This document shows, piece by piece, positions 34,861 through 43,381 of a DNA stretch of 64,000 nt. The translations under genes and the position numbers were made by a program. The notes below the pieces were generated by a model. The model was not told where the DNA came from. It did no database searches and saw nothing but the letters and a program-made list of their open reading frames with translations. The stretch covers positions 124,001 through 188,000 of the forward strand of contig NZ_BDAX01000023.1 of the NCBI RefSeq assembly GCF_001612665.1, in the 5' to 3' direction. The stretch's first letter is position 1, and each line of letters begins with the position of its first letter. The DNA is from Nocardia alba NBRC 108234 (GTDB taxonomy: Bacteria; Actinomycetota; Actinomycetes; Mycobacteriales; Mycobacteriaceae).

Positions 34861-35640
34861 TCAGATCGGGAGTTTGCGGAAGATCGGGCGCGGCACGTGG
34901 CGCAGCGCCGACATCAGGAAGCGGGCCTCGCCCGGTGCCCAGACGATCTCGGTGCCCTTCTCCGACGCGGCGACGGCGAGCTTGGCGACGTCCTCCGGGT
35001 CGACGGTGAGCGGGGCTTCCTTGGCGCCGGTGGCTTCCCAATGGGCCTTGGTCGCCGAGGTGCGCACCTGCATCGGCCGGATGACGGTGACGCGCGGACC
35101 GAAGGGACGCAGCGCCTCGCCGAGGCCGAGGTAGAAGCCATCGAGGCCGGCCTTGGTGGAGCCGTAGACGAAGTTGGAGCGGCGAACGCGCTCACCGGCC
35201 ACCGACGACATCACGATGATCCGGCCGTGGCCCTGTGCCTTGAACTTCTCGCCCACCAGCACGCCCACCGACACACCGGCGGTGTAGTTGATGCCGACGG
35301 TCATGACCGCCTTGCGCTGGTTCTGCCACAGCTCCTCGGCATCGCCGAGCACACCGAACGCCACGATCGCGACGTCGACGTCACCCGCGGCGAACGCGGA
35401 GTCGACGACCTTGGGGTGGGACTCGGTGTCGAGCGCGTCGAAGTCGATGACGTCGACCTGGGTCGCGCCGGCGGCCTTCACCTGGGTGACGGCGTTCTCG
35501 AGCAGCGGATCGCCGGGCAGGTTCGCCAGGATGACCCTGGCCGGGCTCTTGGCCAGGTACTCGCCGACGATCGCGAGACCGATCTCGGAGGTGCCGCCGA
35601 AGAGCAGGATGGTCTGCGGGTTGCCAACTGCGTTGATCAC
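34861..35640 (-). CDS. dprE2: Decaprenylphosphoryl-2-keto-ribose reductase DprE2 (Rv3791-like)
   Basis: A 259-residue short-chain dehydrogenase. It reduces the keto intermediate made by DprE1, completing epimerisation of decaprenylphosphoryl-ribose to the arabinose form. The nucleotide-binding motif is GGTSEIG (15-21); the catalytic residues are Ser145/Ser146 and Tyr159-x3-Lys163 in VYGSTKAG. The C-terminal RHVPRPIFRKLP is as in mycobacteria. The GTG start at 35640 overlaps the dprE1 stop by 4 bases, the coupling expected for two enzymes that act as a complex. The frame continues open upstream inside dprE1, but that part is not coding. Confidence 0.96.
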   Translation of the reverse strand: MINAVGNPQTILLFGGTSEIGLAIVGEYLAKSPARVILANLPGDPLLENAVTQVKAAGATQVDVIDFDALDTESHPKVVDSAFAAGDVDVAIVAFGVLGDAEELWQNQRKAVMTVGINYTAGVSVGVLVGEKFKAQGHGRIIVMSSVAGERVRRSNFVYGSTKAGLDGFYLGLGEALRPFGPRVTVIRPMQVRTSATKAHWEATGAKEAPLTVDPEDVAKLAVAASEKGTEIVWAPGEARFLMSALRHVPRPIFRKLPI

Positions 35641-37064
35641 TGGAGCTCCAGCCTCCTGGCCATATCGGACATGAACACACCATTCGGGTCGACGCTGCGG
35701 CGGACCTTGATCCACTCGTCGATCCGCGGGTACATCTTGTGGAAGGTCTCGGCCGAGGTGCGCGAATCCTTCGCGGTGTAGAGCCGCCCGCCGAACTCGA
35801 GCACGCGCCGGTCGAGCTCGGTGACGAACTCGTTGAGTCCACGCGAGATCGGGAAGTCGACGCAGATGTTCCAGCCCGCCATCGGGAAGCTCAGCGGCGC
35901 CTGGTTGCCCTCGCCGAACAGCTTGAACACGTTGAGGAACGAGTAGAAACCCGAGCTCTGGATGTCGATGATGATGCGCTTGAACTCTTCGACCGACTCC
36001 GGCGGGACCACGAACTGGTACTGCAGGAAGCCGTTGGAGCCGTAGCCACGGTTCCATTCACCCATCATGTCGAGCGGGTGGTAGAAGGCGGTCAGGCTCT
36101 GCGCCTTGCCCCGGTAGGTGCCCGACTTGCGGTACCAGACCTCACCGATCGGCCCGAACGTGTACTTGTTGGCCAGCCCGTTGGGGAACACATCGGGCAG
36201 CGTGAAGAAGGTCTTGCCGTTGAAGCGCAGCGGGTCCTTCTGCAGCTTCTTCGGCAGCTGATCGACCTTGGCCAGGTTGCCGCGGGAGATGGCCGCGCGG
36301 CCCAGGTTGGGCAGCGGGCTGATGGCGTCGAACCAGGCCGAGCTGTACTCGTACTCGTCCTCGGACCCGTCGCTGTGGAAGGCGATGGTCTCGTCGAGCG
36401 TGCTGGTCACGTCGCCGTCGGCGATGAAGTAGGCCGTCTCGGTCGGGGTCATCTCGACGGTGGCCCGCAGGATGATGCCGGTCAGCCCGCAGCCGCCGAT
36501 GGTGGCCCAGAACAGCTCGGGATCGGACGCGGCGGTGATCGTGCGGACCACGCCGTCGGCGGTGAGCAGATCCATCGAGCGCACGTGGTTGCCGAAGCTG
36601 CCTGCGCTGTGGTGGTTCTTGCCGTGGATATCGGAGCCGATGGCGCCACCGATGGTGACCTGCCGGGTGCCGGGTAGCACCGGAACCCAGAGGCCGAACG
36701 GTAGCGCTGCCTTCATCAGCTGGTCGAGGTCGACGCCGCCGTCCACGTCGACGAGGCGGGTGGCCGCGTCGATGCTGTGGATCTTGTTCAGCGCGGGCAT
36801 GTCGATCACGAGGCCGCCCGCGTTCTGCGAGTTGTCGCCGTATGAGCGGCCGAGGCCACGCGCGATCACGCCGCGTCGCAGATGCGTCGGCTTCGAGTCG
36901 TTGTCCTGCGCCACCATGCTCACGGCCTTGGCGATCAATTCCGGATCGCTGGTCGAGAGCACTTCGGCGGAGGTGGGTGCGGTGCGACCCCAACCGGTGA
37001 GCTTGCGGGTGCGCGTAGGGAGCGCGAACGCGTCATCGTTGGTGGTCGAAATGTTCTCAGACAT
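35637..37064 (-). CDS. dprE1: Decaprenylphosphoryl-beta-D-ribose 2'-oxidase DprE1 (Rv3790-like)
   Basis: A 475-residue FAD-dependent oxidase of the VAO/PCMH family. It oxidises the 2'-OH of decaprenylphosphoryl-ribose. FAD-binding blocks are ARGLGRSYGD and LPGTRQVTIGGAIGSDIHGKNHH. The residue equivalent to Cys387 of M. tuberculosis DprE1, the covalent target of benzothiazinones, is present as Cys401 in GWNICVDFP. The active-site lysine lies in LYTAKDSRT. The ATG start is divergent from a GtrA gene. The N-terminus is about 14 residues longer than in M. tuberculosis. Regulation may use the shared 70-base divergent promoter region. Confidence 0.97.
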   Translation of the reverse strand: MSENISTTNDDAFALPTRTRKLTGWGRTAPTSAEVLSTSDPELIAKAVSMVAQDNDSKPTHLRRGVIARGLGRSYGDNSQNAGGLVIDMPALNKIHSIDAATRLVDVDGGVDLDQLMKAALPFGLWVPVLPGTRQVTIGGAIGSDIHGKNHHSAGSFGNHVRSMDLLTADGVVRTITAASDPELFWATIGGCGLTGIILRATVEMTPTETAYFIADGDVTSTLDETIAFHSDGSEDEYEYSSAWFDAISPLPNLGRAAISRGNLAKVDQLPKKLQKDPLRFNGKTFFTLPDVFPNGLANKYTFGPIGEVWYRKSGTYRGKAQSLTAFYHPLDMMGEWNRGYGSNGFLQYQFVVPPESVEEFKRIIIDIQSSGFYSFLNVFKLFGEGNQAPLSFPMAGWNICVDFPISRGLNEFVTELDRRVLEFGGRLYTAKDSRTSAETFHKMYPRIDEWIKVRRSVDPNGVFMSDMARRLELQ

Positions 37065-37133
37065 CGGCTAAGAGGCTACATGCATGGCGGGTATACGTGG
37101 CAGGACAGTGCGCCGGTCTCGTACGCTGCTCAC

Positions 37134-37589
37134 GTGCAAGCCCAACCGCATCTGCCGCTACCCGCCGAAATTCCCCTGGTCGACGAGCCCGGCGGGACCG
37201 ATGTCGACCTCAAGACGCAGATCGTGCGGTTCACGCTGACGGGTGGTCTGTCGGCGGTCGTCGACTACGGCATCTACAGCCTGCTGCTGAATCTGCTCGG
37301 GTTGCCGGTGAGCCTGGCCAAGGCGATCAGTTTCGTCGCGGGCACCACCACGGCGTACCTGATCAACCGGCGCTGGACGTTCAAGGCCGAGCCGAGCAGG
37401 GCCAGGTTCTTCGCGGTGGTCGCCCTGTACGCGGTGACGTTCGCGGTGCAGGTGGGGATCAACGCGGCGCTGTACGCCGCGCTGCCCGACGAGTGGTGGC
37501 GTCAGCCCCTCGCGTTCGTGATCGCGCAGGGCACGGCGACCGTCATCAACTTCGTCGTGCAGCGTGTGGTGATCTTCAAGATCGCGTAG
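37134..37589 (+). CDS. GtrA-family membrane protein (Rv3789-like)
   Basis: A 151-residue protein with four hydrophobic segments (IVRFTLTGGLSAVVDYGIYSLLL, then VSLAKAISFVAGTTTAYLINRRWTF, FFAVVALYAVTFAVQVGI and QPLAFVIAQGTATVINFVVQR). This is the GtrA/DPMS-like fold, proposed to flip or support polyprenyl-linked sugars. In mycobacteria the gene beside dprE1 (Rv3789) has been proposed to re-orient decaprenylphosphoryl-arabinose or to recruit AftA. The start is either GTG at 37134 (chosen) or ATG at 37080, which would add 18 residues; no strong RBS decides. Divergent from dprE1 and convergent with a PNPOx gene with no gap. Confidence 0.88.
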   Translation: MQAQPHLPLPAEIPLVDEPGGTDVDLKTQIVRFTLTGGLSAVVDYGIYSLLLNLLGLPVSLAKAISFVAGTTTAYLINRRWTFKAEPSRARFFAVVALYAVTFAVQVGINAALYAALPDEWWRQPLAFVIAQGTATVINFVVQRVVIFKIA

Positions 37590-38216
37590 TCAGCTGGCCT
37601 CGGCGACGGCCGGGGCCTGTTTGCCCGCTTTGACGCCGAAGTAGTCGCCGCCCTTGGCGCGCACGTTGTCGGTGCCCCATGCCCGCTGATCCCGCACCAC
37701 CGGGACCATCTGCGGAATGTGCTTGCGGCAGTGGATGTATGCCTCTTCCACCTCGACGACCACCCACACCTGCGAGGTCTTTCCCCGCTCGGCGGGCGGC
37801 AGGTCGGTGACGTCGGCGCGCAACTCGCTGTCGGCGACCATGCGGGCCTTACCGTTGATGTGCAGGCCGATGAGGTCGCGAACGAAGTCGATCATCAGGA
37901 TTCCCACGTGCGGGTTCTCGAGAATATTGCCGAGGCTGGCCATCACCCCGTTACCCCGGTACTCGGGGTACGCAATCGTGCGATCGTCGATCACGTGCAG
38001 AAATCCGGGGGGCCCCGCCCGGAAGCTGGAGTCACATTCACCGTGTGAATCCGAGGTGGCGATGAAGGCCATGTCCATCCGGGCGACGAAATCGACCATC
38101 GTGGGATTCAGATAGTCGATCATCTGGTCGTCGTAGAAGCGTTCGGCTCTCTCCGAGGTGCCCAACGTGTCCTGTAGCTCGCGTTCTCCGTCGCTGCCGA
38201 CGAATTCTTCGGGCAT
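37590..38216 (-). CDS. Pyridoxamine 5'-phosphate oxidase-like flavin-binding protein
   Basis: A 208-residue split-barrel protein of the PNPOx-like superfamily, which binds FMN, F420 or heme. The core is MDMAFIATSDSHGECDSSFRAGPPGFLHVIDDRTIAYPEYRGNGVMASLGNI, followed by NPHVGILMIDFVRDLIGLHINGKARM and a C-terminal PQMVPV block. The SSFRAGPPG form marks the group of larger PNPOx-like proteins that need not make vitamin B6. Probably a redox or stress enzyme of unknown substrate. The stop directly abuts the stop of the GtrA gene; upstream is a 167-base gap with nothing recognised. Confidence 0.88.
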   Translation of the reverse strand: MPEEFVGSDGERELQDTLGTSERAERFYDDQMIDYLNPTMVDFVARMDMAFIATSDSHGECDSSFRAGPPGFLHVIDDRTIAYPEYRGNGVMASLGNILENPHVGILMIDFVRDLIGLHINGKARMVADSELRADVTDLPPAERGKTSQVWVVVEVEEAYIHCRKHIPQMVPVVRDQRAWGTDNVRAKGGDYFGVKAGKQAPAVAEAS

Positions 38217-38383
38217 CGGGCCCCCTCTGCTAGCCGTACCGGTTGATGCGGGCTTCTAGCGAAACCCCCGTTGTGACCGCAATCTCACTCAGTCTAGGAG
38301 ACTCTCACCAATGGCGGGGCGTGTCCATTGTTGCGAATGAAGTGAATGCCGAGTTTGCGCAACGGTTCCCGGGCGGGGACCGA

Positions 38384-40543
38384 TCAGACCGGGCCTACCG
38401 TCACCGGCACTCCGTTGAACACCGCTGTCCCGCTGACTCGGTCGACCACTGAATCATCGGTCAGCACATTGGCATTCACACCGGCGTGCGCGAGCGCGAC
38501 CGACTGGGTGGTGCTCGCGCCGTGCCCCCAGCCGTGCGGCAGGCTCACCACACCGCGCATGATCGTCGGCGTCAGCTCGACCTGGACCGTCAACGAGCCG
38601 GCCGCCGAGGTGATCTCGGCCTGCTCGCCGAGACCGAGGCGGGTCGCGTCGTCGGGGTGGACCTGCAGGGTGCAGCGGTTGGAACCGCCGACCAGGCCCG
38701 CGATGTTGTGCATCCAGCTGTTGTTGGAGCGCAGCTGACGTCGTCCGATCAGCACCATCGCGGGCGCGGTGCTCGCCAGCCCGGCGCGCAGGCGCGCCAC
38801 GTCGGCGACCAGTTGCGGCGGTGCCAGTTCCACCTGCTTCGACGCGGTGCGCAGCACGCCGGGCAGCCGGGGCCGCAGTGGGCCGAGGTCGAGGCCGTGT
38901 GGGTTGTCGAGCAGGGTCTTCAGGCTGAGGTCGCCGCCGTTCCAGGCGCCGTACGGGCCGAGCTTGAGCATCAGGTCGAGGCGCTGTTCGGTGGTGTTCT
39001 CGCCGGTCAGCTCATCGCGGCGCTCGCTCATATCCGCGTTGTGCAAAGTGCCGACGATGACGAGCTCGTCGACCATCGCGATCGGGCTCTCGGCACCCGT
39101 CCCGGCATGCGGCTGACCACTTACCGCGGCCGCCAGCCGGGCCACCACCGCCGATTCCGACGGCCGCTCGCCCAGCGAGACCAGGGGCGGGGAGTAGCGC
39201 GCGTAATTGCGCACCGCGAACTGCAGCAGCGCGAAATCGAAGTGCGGCGACTGCACCGAACGTGGCGGCGGCAGGATCACATTCGCGTGTCTCGTCGTCT
39301 CGTTGACATACCGATCCACACTCACCATGAAATCCAGCCCGGCCAGGCCACGGTCGAGGCGCGCACCGCTCGGCGCGGACAGCACGGGGTTGCCCGCCAC
39401 CGTCACCAGCGCCCTGATCTGCCCCTCGCCCGGTGTCTCGATCTCGTCGGCGAGGGTGGCGACGGGCAGTTCGCCCATGGCCTCCGGCAGCTCACGGACC
39501 CGGCTGGTCCAGCGACCGAGCCGGAACGGCTTGCTGCGCCGCACCCCGCCCGCCGCGGCTTCGGCGAACATGGCGCCGCCGGGGGAGTCGAGGTTGCCGG
39601 TGAGGGTGTTCACGGCGTCGACGAGCCACTGGGTGAGCGTGCCGAACTCGGCGGTGCAGGTACCGATCCGCGCGTAGACGGCCGAGGTCGGCGCGGCCGC
39701 GAGTTCGCGGGCGAGCGCGCGGATGGTGTCGGCGGGGATGCCGGTGCGCTCGGTCACCGCGTCCGGTGGGAAGTCGAGGGCGCTCGCGCGTAGCTCGTCG
39801 AGCCCGGCCACGTCGACGCGCACGTCGGTCAAGCCCTCGTCGAACAGCGTGTGCACGATCCCGAACAGCAGATACGCGTCCGAACCCGGCCGGATGAACA
39901 GGTGCTGGTCGGCGAGCGCGGCGGTTCTGGTCTCGCGCGGGTCGACCACCACCAGCTTGCCCCCGCGCGCCCGCAACGCCTTCAACCGCCCGGGGAAGTC
40001 GGGCGCGGTGCACAGCGATCCGTTGGATTCGAGCGGATTGGCGCCGAGCATCAGCAGGAAGTCGGTGCGGTCGAGGTCGGGGACCGGCACCGTCAGCGGG
40101 TCGCCGAACATGAGCCCGGCCGCGACCTGCTTGGGCATCTGGTCGGCCGAGCTCGCGCTGTAGATGTGACGGGTGCTCAGCGCGCGAATCAGCACAGGTA
40201 GGTAGAGCGCGCCCGCGACGGTGTGCGCGTTGGGATTGCCCAGGTACACCGCGGCCGCGCCGCGCGGGATCTCGGCGAAGGCGGCCGCGATCAGGTCGAA
40301 CGCCTCGTCCCAGCCCGCGGCACGGAAACCGTCTCCGTCGCGGATCAGCGGGGTGGTGACGAGGTCGGGATCGCCGTCGAGCTTGCCGAAGCTGGCGCCC
40401 TTCGGGCACAGGAAGCCCTTGCTGAACGGGTCGTCGCGGTCGCCGCGTACCGACAGCACCTGATCGGCGTCATCGAGGGTGACCGTGAGACCACACACAG
40501 CCTCACACAACGGACAGGTACGCAGCAGCGAACGTGGAGCCAT
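38384..40543 (-). CDS. Molybdopterin-dependent oxidoreductase (formate dehydrogenase/nitrate reductase catalytic family)
   Basis: A 719-residue member of the bis-MGD (DMSO reductase) superfamily. The N-terminal 4Fe-4S motif is complete: Cys10, Cys13, Cys17 and Cys46 (CPLCEAVCG ... FLCPKG). Domain blocks include LMLGANPLESNG, GGKLVVVDPRETRTAALADQHL for molybdopterin binding, and the C-terminal molydopterin-dinucleotide domain (LQVHPDDATRLGLGEQAEITS, PHGWGHG). No signal peptide and no adjacent small or membrane subunits, so it is cytoplasmic and orphan. The electron partner is unknown. The RBS before the ATG is weak. Confidence 0.9.
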   Translation of the reverse strand: MAPRSLLRTCPLCEAVCGLTVTLDDADQVLSVRGDRDDPFSKGFLCPKGASFGKLDGDPDLVTTPLIRDGDGFRAAGWDEAFDLIAAAFAEIPRGAAAVYLGNPNAHTVAGALYLPVLIRALSTRHIYSASSADQMPKQVAAGLMFGDPLTVPVPDLDRTDFLLMLGANPLESNGSLCTAPDFPGRLKALRARGGKLVVVDPRETRTAALADQHLFIRPGSDAYLLFGIVHTLFDEGLTDVRVDVAGLDELRASALDFPPDAVTERTGIPADTIRALARELAAAPTSAVYARIGTCTAEFGTLTQWLVDAVNTLTGNLDSPGGAMFAEAAAGGVRRSKPFRLGRWTSRVRELPEAMGELPVATLADEIETPGEGQIRALVTVAGNPVLSAPSGARLDRGLAGLDFMVSVDRYVNETTRHANVILPPPRSVQSPHFDFALLQFAVRNYARYSPPLVSLGERPSESAVVARLAAAVSGQPHAGTGAESPIAMVDELVIVGTLHNADMSERRDELTGENTTEQRLDLMLKLGPYGAWNGGDLSLKTLLDNPHGLDLGPLRPRLPGVLRTASKQVELAPPQLVADVARLRAGLASTAPAMVLIGRRQLRSNNSWMHNIAGLVGGSNRCTLQVHPDDATRLGLGEQAEITSAAGSLTVQVELTPTIMRGVVSLPHGWGHGASTTQSVALAHAGVNANVLTDDSVVDRVSGTAVFNGVPVTVGPV

Positions 40544-40590
40544 ATCTCATGCTTACGCCACTGGTGGGGGCGGTGGCTGGAAACGCCGAA

Positions 40591-40635
40591 AACCCGCGAG
40601 CGGCGACGTCGGGGAGGCGTCGCGCTTCGCGGGTT
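40591..40635 (-). terminator. Terminator after the 168-residue unknown gene
   Basis: Arms AACCCGCGA / TCGCGGGTT (40591-40599 and 40627-40635) with further inner pairing. On the minus strand the second arm ends in TTTTCGG. It lies 14 bases beyond the stop at 40650, between that gene and the oxidoreductase start. Confidence 0.75.
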
Positions 40636-40649
40636 CGGGCTGGTTCAGA

Positions 40650-41156
40650 TCAGCTGGCCAGGGTCAGCTTCGCGCGCTTGCCGCCGGTCCGCCTGCGGGC
40701 CATCGCCGAGCGCACGGCCGCACCGAGGGCGACGACCGGCGGAATCCAGCGAGCCTCGGTGGGCGCCACGCCCCAGGAGGCGCTGCCCGCGGCGAGCTGG
40801 GTCGGCGGCAGCGGGATGCTCGCACCGTCGGTGTGCACGATGACGCCTGCCTCGCGCAGGGCCTCGATCGCCATGGCGGCCTTGCGGACACCGGTGACCA
40901 GGTGGATCTCACGACGCTCCTGGCCCGGGATCTCGATCACGGGGCCGGACAGGTTGTTGGCGCGCAGGAAGCGGCGAACATCGCCCGCGATCTCACCGGT
41001 GATCTCGATGGCCGAGACCTCGTCGTCGGTGATCAAGCAGAGGCCGTTGGTGGTTTCAGCGACCGTCCATCCACGCGCGGCGTACTCCTGCGCGGCGGCA
41101 CCCTTGTCGGCACCCGTAGTGGTGGTCGGAAACGTCGTGCGCACTGTGTTCTCCAT
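40650..41156 (-). CDS. Unknown actinobacterial protein, 168 residues
   Basis: A soluble protein, unrecognised as a characterised family. The N-terminal part (AAAQEYAARGWTVAETTNGLCLITDDEVSAIEITGEIAGDVRRFL) resembles the start of actinobacterial bifunctional primase/polymerase-like small proteins, with an AxxYAxRGW motif and a strand pair, but it lacks the catalytic acidic residues of real primases. A GVRKAAMAIEALREAGVIVH helix and a basic C-terminus (SAMARRRTGGKRAKL) follow. Its ATG is preceded by GGGGAAT. Monocistronic, with its own terminator. I make no functional claim. Confidence 0.75.
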   Translation of the reverse strand: MENTVRTTFPTTTTGADKGAAAQEYAARGWTVAETTNGLCLITDDEVSAIEITGEIAGDVRRFLRANNLSGPVIEIPGQERREIHLVTGVRKAAMAIEALREAGVIVHTDGASIPLPPTQLAAGSASWGVAPTEARWIPPVVALGAAVRSAMARRRTGGKRAKLTLAS

Positions 41157-41336
41157 TCCCCGAAGAGCTCTGTTCCTGCGTTCATGGGCGTATCGGCCTG
41201 AGGTAGCCGAGTCGTTACGCCGTTACCGAAAAATATTCGTGAGTGTTCGCTTCGTCTCAGTCCGGTAACCTTCGCTATCGCAGGTAGCCCGCCGCCCGGG
41301 TTGGCGTCGGGGTCGAAAGCGGGCAGGATTCGGTAC

Positions 41337-41921
41337 ATGACCGAAGCGCCTGGCACACCCGAGTCGAACGACGGGGATGCCGAGGAGTTCGACGCCGAAT
41401 CCCGTTGGCTCTCTTGGAAAGCGGCCGACGGCAAGCGATCCGATCGTGCCGATGAAGTGTCCTATGCGGCCGATCTGGCGCGCGACGCGGGGTTCGATGA
41501 ACCGTTCCGCAGCACCGGTTCCGCTAAACAGTGGGCCGCCGAAGCCGCCCGTTCGCTGCTGGATGTGCAGTTCCGCAGGCCCGCGACCAGGACATTGTTG
41601 CCCCTGGCCTATGTATTGGGCGTCGTGTCCTTCGCCATCGGCCTGCCGATCGCCTTCGTCGTGCTGATGTGGAAGGCCTCCGCGGTATTGGGAGTACTGG
41701 CCGCGCTGGTATCGATCCCGCTCGGTCTCACCATCGCGGCCTCGGTCCGGCTGATGCTCGAATTCGCCGACAACGCCGCCCGGCTGGCGGGCCGTGTCGA
41801 ACACATCAGCGACCTGGCCGACGGACTGTTCCAGGCGCTGTCCGATGTCGCCGAACCGGTCAGTCAACTCTCCGAAGATGTTCGCGCGGTGCAGTTCTGG
41901 CGGTTCCGAAAGAAAAAATAG
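41337..41921 (+). CDS. Small membrane protein (DUF4282-like)
   Basis: A 194-residue protein with a 75-residue acidic soluble N-terminus (EAPGTPESNDGDAEEFDAES) followed by two hydrophobic segments (TLLPLAYVLGVVSFAIGLPIAFVVLM and AVLGVLAALVSIPLGLTIAASVRLML). A C-terminal amphipathic helix (EFADNAARLAGRVEHISDLADGLF) and a basic end (RFRKKK) complete it. The two-TM plus amphipathic helix layout is like DUF4282 proteins, whose function is unknown. The start is the ATG after CAGGA. It is followed, 123 bases later, by the XRE regulator on the same strand. Confidence 0.78.
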   Translation: MTEAPGTPESNDGDAEEFDAESRWLSWKAADGKRSDRADEVSYAADLARDAGFDEPFRSTGSAKQWAAEAARSLLDVQFRRPATRTLLPLAYVLGVVSFAIGLPIAFVVLMWKASAVLGVLAALVSIPLGLTIAASVRLMLEFADNAARLAGRVEHISDLADGLFQALSDVAEPVSQLSEDVRAVQFWRFRKKK

Positions 41922-42044
41922 GTCTTGCGCGGTGCCGGATTCATTGTGAAACAATCCGTACGCAGATCCGACGATATGTCGGCCGCGTAGGGCGATCTCC
42001 GAAAGTTCCGTCCGGGGACCGGAGTTCGGATACAGGGGGGAAGT

Positions 42045-42890
42045 ATGGCTTCACCGCAGGGCGTCACGGGTTCCACCATGCCGCGCAGGCAACTGGGCAG
42101 GCACTTGCGTGACCTGCGCAATCGCGCGCGGATGACAACGAGAACCGCCGCGGCGCAACTGGAGTGGTCGGAAGCGAAGATCTGGCGGATCGAAACGGGG
42201 CAGACGTCGTTGCGCAGCCTCGACGTCGAGGCCATGTGCAAGGTGTACGGCGCGCCCGCCGATCTGGTCGAACCGCTGGCAGCCTTGGCTCGCGAGACCA
42301 AAGCGAGGGGCTGGTGGACGAGCTACGGCGACGTGATCGCGGAGGGATTCGAGGTCTACATCGGGCTGGAGGAGGCCGCGTCGGGGCTCACGCTCTACGA
42401 GGACGGCCTCATCCCGGTCCTGCTGCAAACCGAGGACTACGCGAGAGCGCTGCTCGAACAGACGATTCCCGGGTTGACCGACGCGGAACTCGAGCGCAGG
42501 CTGCGCGTGATGGCAGCCAGGCAGGCCCTGGTCACCAGGGCCGACGCGCCGTTGCGACTCGATGTGGTGCTGGCCGAGTCGGTGCTCACCCGCGCCATCG
42601 GTGACGACCGCGTGCGCGCGGGCCAACTCGCGCGATTGCGAGAGCTGGCCGCGCGCGAAACGGTGCGGATCCAGGTGGTTCCCGGCGATTGCGCTTACCA
42701 CGCCGGTCTCGAATCGGGCCGGTTCGTGATCCTGGATTTCGGCGTCGACGATTCCGTGGATCGCCCGGAGCCGCCGGTGATCTTCGTCGAGACCTTCGCG
42801 GGCAGCACCTACCTGGACAAACCCGCCGAATGTGACCGCTACCGGCGCGCTTTCACCGATATCGCGGCGGCGGCTACGGGCACGCTGTAG
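42045..42890 (+). CDS. XRE-type HTH regulator with DUF5753 domain
   Basis: A 281-residue regulator of the large actinomycete Scr1/DUF5753 family. The N-terminal HTH is RQLGRHLRDLRNRARMTTRTAAAQLEWSEAKIWRIETGQ (residues about 10-45). The C-terminal DUF5753 part contains YEDGLIPVLLQTEDYARAL, the RMAARQALVT region and VIFVETFAGSTYLDKPAECDRYR. Such proteins are usually paired with a small DUF397 protein; no DUF397 gene is next to it here, so it is a solo regulator. The RBS is GGGGGGAAG. The 3' end overlaps the convergent marR gene by 17 bases. Confidence 0.88.
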   Translation: MASPQGVTGSTMPRRQLGRHLRDLRNRARMTTRTAAAQLEWSEAKIWRIETGQTSLRSLDVEAMCKVYGAPADLVEPLAALARETKARGWWTSYGDVIAEGFEVYIGLEEAASGLTLYEDGLIPVLLQTEDYARALLEQTIPGLTDAELERRLRVMAARQALVTRADAPLRLDVVLAESVLTRAIGDDRVRAGQLARLRELAARETVRIQVVPGDCAYHAGLESGRFVILDFGVDDSVDRPEPPVIFVETFAGSTYLDKPAECDRYRRAFTDIAAAATGTL

Positions 42891-43296
42891 AGGTTTCCCA
42901 GGAGCCCGCGAGCACCGACCGGTGGGTGGGCAGGGCTTGGTCGTAGACCTCCCTGCCCTTCTCGGTGAGGTGCACGAAGATCGCGCGCCGGTCCATATCG
43001 CACATGCTGCGTTCCACCAGACCGTCGCGTTCGAGCCGGGCCACCGTACGCGACAGCGCGCTCTGGCTCAGGTAGATGTCCTGGGCCAGCTCGGTCATGC
43101 GGTACTTCTGACACGCCGCGTCGACCAATCGGTCCAGCGTTTCGAATTCGCTGAGGCCGATCTCATGGTCTCGTTGGAGCGCCTTCTCCAGCGCGCAGCT
43201 CACGGCGGCATGCCGTTCGAGCAGTTCGCGCCACTGACCGACCAGCTCGGAGGGCGCTTCGGTGCGCCGAGCTGACGTGATGGCCGGGTTCGACAT
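42874..43296 (-). CDS. MarR-family transcriptional regulator
   Basis: A 140-residue winged-helix regulator. The DNA-binding core is YRMTELAQDIYLSQSALSRTVARLERDGLVERSMCDMDRRAIFVHLTEKGREVYD (residues about 65-120), with the MarR wing DRRAIFV. The N-terminal and C-terminal helices form the dimer interface. It is divergent from a DHA2 drug-type transporter with 85 bases between the starts, the classic repressor-pump layout. Inverted repeats in that gap are likely operators (43321-43362). The effector is unknown. Confidence 0.92.
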   Translation of the reverse strand: MSNPAITSARRTEAPSELVGQWRELLERHAAVSCALEKALQRDHEIGLSEFETLDRLVDAACQKYRMTELAQDIYLSQSALSRTVARLERDGLVERSMCDMDRRAIFVHLTEKGREVYDQALPTHRSVLAGSWETSTACP

Positions 43297-43320
43297 GGCC
43301 TCATCTTAGTGGTTGGTGTT

Positions 43321-43362
43321 TGTGCATGCAACGGCATTTTATGTGTTGGCAATTAATGCACA
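43321..43362. promoter_or_regulatory. Candidate MarR operator region
   Basis: TGTGCAT (43321-43327) is mirrored by ATGCACA (43356-43362). A self-palindromic TGCATGCA lies at 43323-43330, and a further TAATGCACACGCATGTAATG dyad overlaps the right arm. This AT-richer patch lies between the marR and MFS start codons, so one bound dimer could block both promoters. Confidence 0.6.
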
Positions 43363-43381
43363 CGCATGTAATGTCCTCCGC

